A stretch of 64,000 nucleotides of DNA from Conchocele bisecta (lineage: Eukaryota; Mollusca; Bivalvia; Lucinida; Thyasiridae). A program made the position numbers and the translations under genes. This document shows, piece after piece, positions 43,786 through 53,100 of this stretch. The stretch is taken from NCBI GenBank assembly GCA_029237695.1, contig CM055273.1:58579968-58643967 (forward strand), given 5' to 3'. The notes below the pieces were generated by a model. The model ran no database searches. It was given only the letters and a program-made list of their open reading frames with translations, and was not told the DNA's origin. Numbering within the stretch: the first letter of the stretch is position 1; each line of letters starts with the position of its first letter.

Positions 43786-44427
43786 GGTTCGCACGATTAT
43801 TTGTATGAGTTTGCTTCCCACATTAACATGGTTCCTAATGCTACCATTTATAATACATTCAGGACTTGTGTAACCATGTCAATAAAAGACTCTCCAACAG
43901 TGGCTGTCAATGCGAATGCTATAGGAATGAATGGCCTTTTTGTGGAATTTATCGGGGTATAAACTTGGAAAAGTCGCGGGAATACTGGACGAAGCGATAC
44001 AAAATTACTATTTTCGAAAAAAATCAAAAAAAAATAATTTTTTTTTTTTTTTTTTTTTAAAGAAAATTGTAATTTTTTAAGGCCTCGTCCAGTATTCCCG
44101 CGACTTTTCCAAGTTTATATCCCCGATAAATTCCACAAAAAAGGCCACTCATTCCTTATAATTCCAGCATTTTAAATAAATTCGTCAAGAAAATGTGTTT
44201 ATTTTCCGTTTTCTTAAGAATTATTTTAACTGCGCCTCACGGTTATGGAAAGTAGTTCGGCGTGGGAGTTTACTGGGATATACATTTTGGACAGAGACTT
44301 GCTACGGGCCAATCAAATGTTAGGGAATTGTGTAAATATTTTTGTGCTGGAATTATTAGACTGTAAATTTCAGTTTTGCGCTTACGAATTTCTTAGTCGT
44401 ACGAAGTTTAGTAAACCATGCCCCGGG
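43786..44427. mobile_element. Family F variant interrupted by family B copy 7
   Basis: GTTCGCACGATTATTTG ... CACATTAACATGG matches the interior of the F variant at 33206. After the B insertion the right F end resumes with TTGCGCTTACGAATTTC and TTTAGTAAACCATGCCCCGG. Confidence 0.65.
43921..44356. mobile_element. Family B element, copy 7 (family C-type loop)
   Basis: ATAGGAATGAATGGCC to GTGCTGGAATTAT. Loop GACGAAGCGATACAAAATTAC ... AATTTTTTAAGGCCTCG (positions 43989-44087). Confidence 0.88.
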
Positions 44428-44845
44428 TACATAAACGGAAAACAACGTTATTAAAATGGAGTCGTTTCATAAGATGATCGCTATGGAATATTAGATCCTG
44501 TACATTCAATGACATCTGACAAACCGACGGGTCGATTTTGACAATTTGTTTAACTCGGCACTAGTGACCTCTGGACTTTAAGCGGCTGTGTCTCAGATGG
44601 TACTTCCCAAGATGATTTTCACAAAAACAGTTGCGATATGTCAATCGATGTTGTATAAATACAGTCGAAACATGTTGTGTTCGAGACTTACAACAACGGC
44701 GGAAGAATGGATGCTTGCTAGTGCCAACAGGAGGGCGCCCAACAGAACCACTTTTATACCACCCGTTTCAACAGGTTTCACTTTAATCGATTTACAACGG
44801 TTACACACAAGGGCGAGATAACTTGCTTTCGTTGGCACAAATGTA
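44428..44845. other. Spacer, nothing recognised
   Basis: A 77-codon frame here has an overlapping frame on the opposite strand and no domain. No gene supported. Confidence 0.35.
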
Positions 44846-45196
44846 TAATTCCAGCACAAAGATATTTACACTATTTCCTAACATTTGATTGGCCCGTAGC
44901 AAGTCTCTGTCCAAAATTTATATCCCAGTAAACTCCCACGCCGAAGTACTTTCTTTAACCGTGAGGCGCAGTTAAAATAATTATTATTGTGGAATTTATC
45001 GGGGATATAAACTTGGAAAAGTCGCGGGAATACTGGACGAGGCCTTCCGGCCTTCGTGCGGGAATACTGGACGAGGCCTTCCGGCCTTCGTGCGGGAATA
45101 CTGGACGAGGCCTTCCGGCCTTCGTCCAGTATTCCCGCGACTTTTCCAAGTTTATACCCCGATAAATTCCACAAAAAGGCCATTCATTCCTATAAT
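44846..45196. mobile_element. Family B element, copy 8, with tripled central segment
   Basis: AATTCCAGCACAAAGA to CATTCCTATAA. Between TAAAATAATTATT and GTGGAATTTATCGG a block is deleted. The segment GTGCGGGAATACTGGACG to CTTCCGGCCTTC (33 bp) is repeated three times at the hairpin tip (about 45023-45120). Confidence 0.88.
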
Positions 45197-45940
45197 GCGT
45201 AAGTGTTATCCTTAATGTTGGATGAAACCGGAATATCCGGAGGGAAGCCACTTTTCCATCTCACATACTACGGTCGATGATCGGACCCGGGCCGCATTTG
45301 TGAGAACCTCGCTCGTTACCATGGTTATCAATTGCACTAACTGGACAACCTTTTCAGGGAGACCGCTTGGGCGCACTGGTCTGAATCCATTTAGATCACG
45401 AAATGTGGCCGACAGAGTTGACCTAAATAATAATGACAATGCCCGGGTATGGAAAGTCTTCGAGCCAATTCCTACCCCTAGATATAAGCTAACTAAATGT
45501 CTCGTCTTCTTGCAAGCAGTGTTCCCAATTTTCAGTAAATGACAGGCATGGTCCTAGGGTGACACCTTACATAAGATGTTGAAGTTATCAAAAGCAATGA
45601 CAACTTTCATATAAATATGTGTCAACTCTTTTCAATGACATTTCCACATCAAATAACTGTTCAAGTTAAGTGTAACGAAACTTGTACAACTCCTGAGCAT
45701 TGGCCAAAGGGATTTCAGGAGTCACAGTATTCTCAAATGTTGAAATCGGTTAAAGCGTGTGCATGGTCCGTCCGTTTGACCTTTAAATACCCTTTTCTAG
45801 TCTAAAATGGGCTCTTTAAATTGTTTTAGGCCTGTGTCATTTCTTATCACGTGTCATGTCGAGTAACTAATAGCATGGCCAACACATCACTAACACTCCA
45901 CGTAATGTCAGTAGAGTCAGGAAATTACTGCTAGCCGTTA
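45197..45940. other. Spacer with a diverged repeat tail
   Basis: CCCGGGTATGGAAAGTCTTCG ... CCTAGATATAAGC (45442-45488) matches CCGGGTATGGAAGGTGTTCG ... TAAATATAAGCC at 33540-33590, likely the tail of an old retroposon. No gene. Confidence 0.45.
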
Positions 45941-45944
45941 TTTA

Positions 45945-45975
45945 ATAAGAAGAAGAAGAAGAAGAAGAAGAAGAC
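45945..45975 (+). repeat. AAG trinucleotide microsatellite
   Basis: Nine AAG units after TTTAAT. Confidence 0.9.
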
Positions 45976-45989
45976 GTAACTCAAAGATG

Positions 45990-46593
45990 TGGATGTGACT
46001 GGAGAAATGGTACGTATGTGATGTGATGTAAAACTGGTCCGGTATAAAAAAAAATGTCCGGTGTTTTGAGGCCACAGACAGTTTGCTTGTAAATCCTGAT
46101 TCATTTGTACCCAATTCCACTTGAGAAATATGTTGGGAATGTTTTTAACACCAGTTTTCGACATATTTGTAGCATTTAAAAGAAAATACTGAACCTGTTG
46201 GTCACGTGATGTAAACAGAATTTCCGTGGCCAAAGAATGTAAACAATATTGGGGGACATGACGAGGTTGAATGTTTCTTTCTTAGGAGTAAGTGAACCTA
46301 TTGTTGTATTAATGCAGAACCAGTACAGACCGGCCGCAGGTCATGTACAAGTAGGTCCCACAGCATCCATACGAATAGTCAAAGTATGAGAGACTAACCA
46401 TCTTTGTGGGCATTGGTTAAGTTATATATTACAATTTGGTGTGTTCTAACCTCTAAATTGCTTGCTAGAAACGTGACGGTGTTTCATTAATGGAATCGCG
46501 ATCCTTATCAGATTGTGTGGATGCACAGGCTGGTCTGGATCTACACTGGTTGCAAAACACACATACGCCCCATTTTCTCCAGTCACAGCCACA
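45990..46593. mobile_element. Family D halves separated by a dispersed repeat
   Basis: TGTGGATGTGACTGGAGAA at 45990 and, from about 46477, GTTTCATTAATGGAATCG ... TCTCCAGTCACAGCCAC. The 46025-46390 segment between them is the inverse of 39175-39505. Confidence 0.55.
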
Positions 46594-46697
46594 GATTGTG
46601 ATTTATCAATGAATTCTTATTTCTCTTTACATGGACCAATTGAATGGTTTTAGATCAGCATCTCACCACTCACCATGCTCCAAGAAATGCATACATA

Positions 46698-46797
46698 GTT
46701 GCAAATGGTAACTCTTGCAATATACTCCCGTACCGTCCGTAGCTCTAGCTACGGTACGGGAGTAGATTGCAAGATCAAGTTACCTTTCGCAACTAAG
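46698..46797. mobile_element. Family V palindrome
   Basis: TAGTTGCAAATGGTAACTC to GTTACCTTTCGCAACTA. Centre ACTCCCGTACCGTCC / GGTACGGGAGTAG. The related copy is nested in family U at 17098-17180. Confidence 0.75.
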
Positions 46798-46881
46798 ATT
46801 TATGCCTTAGTGGTATGTAACTAAAATTATGTTTAAATTGTAAATTAATTCAATAGTTTCACATACGTAGTTAGTTTGAAT

Positions 46882-46936
46882 AAGAATAATAATAATAACA
46901 ACAACAACAATAATAATATTAAATAATAATAATAAC
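46882..46936 (+). repeat. AAT/AAC microsatellite just upstream of the TMED promoter
   Basis: AATAATAATAACAACAACAAC followed by further AAT units (46885-46935), ending about 5 bp before the E-box. Confidence 0.85.
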
Positions 46937-46940
46937 GAAA

Positions 46941-46985
46941 CACGTGTTACTTAAGCCATACCAATTAGTGGGAACGTACTTCCGG
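46941..46985 (+). promoter_or_regulatory. Candidate TMED promoter motifs: E-box, CCAAT box, ETS site
   Basis: Within 100 bp upstream of the TMED start are the palindromic E-box CACGTG (46941-46946), a CCAAT pentamer (46961-46965) and ACTTCCGG (46978-46985), a consensus ETS site typical of housekeeping promoters. No TATA box was seen. The spacing to the ATG leaves room for a short 5'UTR. Motif matches of this size arise by chance, so function is inferred only from position. Confidence 0.4.
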
Positions 46986-47034
46986 GTTTCCACCTGTCCG
47001 TTTTTCATTTGTTTACGTTGCTATATTCGTCAAC

Positions 47035-47175
47035 ATGTATTTAATTGTTTTAATTTCACTCATTTTTCCATGCCTGGCTCTCGAGATAGACCTCACCGTC
47101 GATATAGCAGCGGGAAAGGTGGAATGTTTCTTCCAAAATATAAAGAAACCCACGTCTATAGAAGTGGAATATCAG
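47035..47175 (+). CDS. TMED5: TMED exon 1: signal peptide and start of GOLD domain
   Basis: 47 codons from ATG to CAG, followed by the donor GTAATT. It encodes the cleavable signal peptide, then EIDLTVDIAAGKVECFFQ, with the first GOLD cysteine at residue 31, and ends EVEYQ. This start was preferred over the ATG at 46944 because that one lies in another frame and gives no signal peptide. Phase 0 junction. Confidence 0.9.
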
Positions 47176-50100
47176 GTAATTAACTAGTTACCGACTGTGA
47201 CCAAATTTCGTGTGTTAGTTTACAATGATCAATTATGATGACAATTAATAATTATCTACATATTGTTGGCATAATTTTTTATGTTTATTATGGCACAATT
47301 TATATAAGTCTTGATCCATATGAAATGACATCTGCCGTGTGCATTACAGTAGTACCATCATAGAGATAGTGTTGGTTAACACAATTGCATGTCGAGGCTT
47401 GCATGTAACACATTGCAAGTCACCATCCTGATGGAACCAATTTCTGTTGATATTGGTTGTTAAAAATATATATGGTGGGTTTCTTGTCTATCAAGCTACA
47501 GAAAATATAAAAGACAGATGAAATAGTAAAAGCCAGAGCTCCAGATAAGGGGCGTATTTTACGCACTTATTTTAGCTGAATACGCATCAGGCCTTTCCCC
47601 AGCCCCAGCGTCTTAATTTCGAAAACAAGGTACACCAGCGATTTCAGATAGAATATAAAAAGTTCCAATTTTGATTATTTTTATACGCCCGTTTGAAATA
47701 ACGGGACGTATTATGTATTCATCTTGTACGGGCGGGTGGGCACAGCTTGTCCATGCAATAACTAGAGTCTACTTGACGGATTGTAACCAAATTTGGTATA
47801 CATGTTTATCACGGTAAGCCGAAGAAGCCTATTTATTTAAAAAAAATCTCATGACTTATCTCGCCTTGTCGGCCATTTTTATTTTTCACACTCTTTACCT
47901 TGTCCACGCAATAACTCAAGTTCTACTTCACCGCAGTTCTACTTCACCGCTTGTAACCGAATTCGGTGTACATGTTTATCACGGCAAGACGAAGAAGCCT
48001 ATTGATTTTGAAAATTTTCCAATGACATCTCCCCTTGGCGGCCATATTTAATTTTCACACTCTGTATCCTTGTCCGCGCAATAACTCAAGTTCTACTTAA
48101 CCGATCATAACCAAATTCGGTATACATGTTTATAATGGCAAGACGAAGAAGGCTATTGATTGTGAAAAATTTCCCATGACTTATCTCCCCTTGGTAGCCA
48201 TTTTTAATTTTCGGACTTTTGGTTTACATGTTTATCACGTCAAGATGAGTTATCTCCCCTTGTTGACTGGCCTTGCCTCGTCGGGCGTATATTATGACCT
48301 TCGGCACTCTTGTTTCATTTAGTTTCAGTTCCATTTGATCATTGCAAGCACTATAACAGTGTATTATAAGGTTTAAATTTAAACGTATACCAAATGAGAT
48401 ATATGGGTATATGCCCTATTTAATAATTATGACTCGTCAAAATATGACGTTCACGGTGAAATACCACAGCGCCTTAAATTATTTATGGGGAAAAGCCTGC
48501 GCATTGATTATCAACAGTGGGTGTACAAAATACTCATATCAATGTGAAAATACGTATTGATTTTCAAATCGAGTAGTGGAAATACTGTAATAAAGTTGAA
48601 AATTTACTTAGTTCAGCTGCAAACGTTTGCTTTTTGCAGCTCAACTAAGTAAATTTTCAACTGTATTACATTATAAGTGAATAAGTCATACTATTTGTGG
48701 TGATCATTTGTTCCCTATTTAATAATGAAGAAAATCAATAATCAATTTGTAAAAATATACATTTAATTTGAAATCAGGGGGTACATTAAGCTTATCTGAG
48801 TTCTGAAAAGCCATAAAGACATTTGATTTAGCTAAAATTATCTCAACTACTACTTGTTGAGTTGTATGTCACCCTAGCTGTCATGAAATGTTCACTCAAT
48901 TTCTTTGTCTGACAGTGGGGTAGTTCTGAGTATATAACTCTAATTACATTTCATTACACTGCATTACATAATAGTTATGACGGAGTAGTCTTTCCAAATG
49001 TGCATTTAAAGCGTTCTTTGTTTACTTTGTACTTCATGGAAAGTGACCTAAGAATTTTGCTAATACACACTTTATTAGATAAGTTTACAGTAATATTTTT
49101 GTATCATATTGTATAATTATACCCACTTTTTTTGTAAAAAAAAACGGGTATATTGTTTTCGTCACGGGTGTCCGTCCGTCCGTACGTCCGTACGTCCGTC
49201 CGTACGTCCGTACGTCCGTACGTCCGTCACGTTTCTTGTAACTCGAAAAACTTTTTCACCTTCATACCTACGCGCCTGATATTTGGTATGTAGCTTCGTT
49301 ATCATGTGCAGATGCGCAAAGTGAATTTGGATTTTTGATCCGACCCTCCATCATGGATTATCTCCCCCTTTCGGACGCAGAATTTCCCATTTTTTCCTCG
49401 TAACTCGAAAAAAAATTTCACCTTCATACCTACGCGCCTCATATTTGCTATGTAGCTTCGTTATCATGTGCAGATGCGCAAAGTGAATTTCGATTTTTGA
49501 TCCGACCCTCCATCATGGATTATCTCCCCCTTTCGGACTCAGAATTTCCCATTTTTTCCTCGTAACTCGAAAAACTTTTTCACCTTCATACCTACGCGCC
49601 TCATATTTGGTATGTAGCTTCGTTATCATGTGCAGATGCGAAAAGTGAATTCGGATTTTTGATCCGACCCTCCATCATGGATTATCTCCCCTTTCGGACT
49701 CAGAATTTCCCATTTTTTCCTCGTAACTCGAAAAACTTTTTCACCTTCATACCTACGCGCCTGATATTTGGTATGTAGCTTCGTTATCATGTGCAGATGC
49801 GCAAAGTGAATTCGGATTTTTGATCCGACCCTCCATCATGGATTATCTCCCCCCTTTCGGACTCAGAATTTCCCATTTTTTCCCCTTGTAACTCGAAAAA
49901 CTTGTTCACCTTCATACCTACGCGCCTGATATTTGGTATGTAGCTTCGTTATCATGTGCAGATGCGCAAAGTGAATTCGGATTTTTGATCCGACCCTCCA
50001 TCATGGATATCTCCCCCTTTACGGACTCAGAATTTCCCATTTTTTCCTCGTAACTCGAAAAACTTTTTCACCTTCATACCTACGCGCCTGATATTTGGTA

Positions 50101-53100
50101 TGTAGCTTCGTTATCATGTGCAGATGCGCAAAGTGAATTCGGATTTTTGATCCGACCCTCCATCATGGATTATCTCCCCCTTTCGGACTCAGAATTTCCC
50201 ATTTTTTCCTCGTAACTCGAAAAACTTTTTCATCTTCATACCTACGCGCCTGATATTTGGTATGTAGCTTCGTTATGATGTGCGGATGCGCATAGTGAAT
50301 TCGGATTTTTGATCCGACCCTCCGACTCCTTTCATGGATTATCTCCCCCTTTCGGATCAGAATTTCCCTATTTTTCATTGTAAGTCGAAAAACTTTCTCA
50401 CCTTAATACCTACATTTCTGATATTTGATATGTAGCTTCGTTATGATGCGCAAAGTGAATTCCGATTTTTGATCGGACCTTCCATCATGGATTATCTCCC
50501 CCTTTCGGACTTAGAATTTCACTATTTTTCCTCGTAGGTCGAAAAACTTTTTCACCTTAATACCTACGCGTCTGATATTTGGTTCGTAGCTTCGTTTTGA
50601 TGTGCTGATGCGCAAAGTGAATTCGGATTTTTTATCCGACCCTCCATCATGGATTACCTCCCCCTTTCGGACTTAGCATTTGGGGAAAGTGGGTATATTG
50701 CGATGGCGCGCCATCGACTTTTTCTAGTTATAAGTATGAACGTCAACACCCTGCATGTTGTTTTTTTCTATATTTTAGTGCGCGAAGTGTAAATGCTATT
50801 ACACACACTTTATTGTGTAGCGTGGTGTAGCGATATAATGCAACCTGTTGCCTATAAAGCGGAAAATGTGCAGCTAACAGTGGGGGCATTAGTATCACAT
50901 ACTCTGACAGGCCACATTTTCAATTTTGACACTTCTGTGTAATAATTATAATGCTCTTGTTACCGAAATCATCCTAAATTTTGGACACCATTTATTTGGT
51001 GTAACACATAAAATATATGTTTTGCCTACGACAGCGAGCGTGCCAATATTTAGGGTTGGAATGGTTGTACTTGTGTACACAATAACAATGTATTGGGATA
51101 CAATTTGTTTTGGGAAACCCCTATTTAATAGGGGTTTCCCAAAACAAATTGTGTCAGAATAATTAGGGTTAGAAAATTAGGGTTAGAATGGTTGTACTGG
51201 TTTATCACAATAACAATGTATTTGATACAATTTGTTTTGGGAAACCCCTATTTAATAGGGGTTTCCCAAAACAAATTGTGTCCGAATAATTAGGGTTAGA
51301 ATGGTTGTACTGGTTTATCACAATAACAATGTATTTGGATACAATTTGTTTTGGGAAACCCCTATTTAATAGGGGTTTCCCAAGGTCAAATTGTGTCCGA
51401 ATATTTAGGGTTATTATGGAATACTTTCAGGTGATTGATGGTGGAGATTTAGACGTCAATTTCTACATACAGGCACCAGATGGTAAAGTTCTCATATCAG
51501 AGCACAGGAAGACAGACAATATGCACAGGTTTGTAGCAGTTCACGGCTCAATTACATACAGCATAATGAGTGAATTTTATCAAAATAAATTATTATAATG
51601 CACGGTACAGTTATGATTTATCCCGATTTTTTCCTGAAAGGACATAATTCTTCCTTTGAATAGAATCACAGATGACGTCATTTAGGAAATTGATGTTTGT
51701 AAATTCTATAAAGAATATTTTGTTGGGAGAGGATTTAAATAAGCTTGCCTTCAATCCCATCCCATTTGTATACTACTGTTTCTTAGTAACAATATTTATC
51801 AAATTGTCAACAATATAGGAACGAATGGCCTTTTTGTGGAATTTATCGGGGTATAAACTTGGAAAAATCGCGGGAATACTGGACGAAGGCCGGAAGGCCT
51901 CGTCCAGTATTCCCGCGTCTTTTCCAAGTTTATATCCCCCGATAAATTCCACAAAAAGGCAATTCATTCCTTATAATTCCAGCATTTTAAATAAATTCAT
52001 CAAGAAAATGTGTTTATTTTCCGTTTTCCTAAGAATTATTTTAACTGCGCCTCACGGTTACGGAAAGTAGTTCGGCGTGGGAGTTTACTGGGATATCAAT
52101 TTTGGACAAAAACTTGCTACGGACCAATCAAATGTTAGGGAATTGTGTAAATATTTTTGTGCTGGAATTATTATGCAAATAAAATATGTTTAAAATATAT
52201 TTGTCCTATGTACTCACATGTAAGTACATGTATATGCAATAGTTAATATGTCTTAATGGATTCATGACACAAAATACGTTAATATAAAGAGTGTGGAATA
52301 TAATCTATTAAATGCTGCTTCAGTTAATTTGAGATCAGGGTTGATTACGCTGTTCACTAAGTGACTGAGCTGAATGTATAGCAAGGGTTTAGTGACTACA
52401 GTTATGCATAAAAACATACATATTTTCCATATCAGTGAGAAATGGGGCTTATGGGTTTTGCGAGTCTGTGCATCCACTGTTTCGCCATTACATCATGGAA
52501 ACACCGGCCATGCATCCATCTCACAAGCAATATTATAGGAATGAATGGCCTTTTTGTGGAATTTATCGGGGTATAAACTTGGAAAAGTCGCGGAAATACT
52601 GGACGAAGGCCGGAAGGCCTCGTCCAGTATTCCCGCGTCTTTTCCAAGTTTATATCCCAGATAAATTCCACAAAAATGCCATTCATTCCTTATAATTCCA
52701 GCATTTGAAATAAATTCATCAAGAAAATGTGTTTATTTTCTGTTTTCTTAAGAAAATAATTATTTTAGCTGCGCCTCACGGTTACAGAAAATAGTTTGGC
52801 GTGGGAGTTTACTGGGATATAAATTTTGGACAGAGACTTGCTACGGGCCAATCAAATGTTAGGGAATTGTGTAAATATTTTTGTGCTGGAATTATAGGTC
52901 GTTATCCGGCTACATGTGTGTGCTATTCGATCAGAAGTTACACTGCTTACAGTCCCAGGATCTGCACTATTCGCCATAGATCTGCACTTTTCAACGAAAC
53001 ACCCATCATGCTTCTAGCAAACAATATAGATATTATCAGGCTATATGAGTGTGCTATTTGACCAGAAACTACACTGGTGGCAAATCCCATAAGCCCCATT

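Larger units (their letters stand above)
47176..51430 (+). other. TMED intron 1
   Basis: GTAATT to TTTCAG, 4255 bp. Contains two satellite-bearing elements, a palindrome (48585-48669, TTGAAAATTTACTTAG arms) and a triplicated hairpin next to the acceptor. No alternative exon was recognised. Confidence 0.85.

Noticed and set aside
45222..45542. 106-codon frame with an opposite-strand frame
   Set aside because: No recognisable domain, and its end matches a dispersed repeat tail at 33540.
46944..47183. 79-codon frame overlapping TMED exon 1
   Set aside because: Out of frame with the signal peptide and GOLD start, and it runs past the splice donor.
49250..50690. CRISPR-like regular array
   Set aside because: Units of 162 bp are contiguous without unique spacers, and the genome is eukaryotic.
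51160..51300. TTAGGG motifs suggesting telomere sequence
   Set aside because: Only isolated TTAGGGTTAG pairs within a larger 114-127-bp repeat, in an intron.
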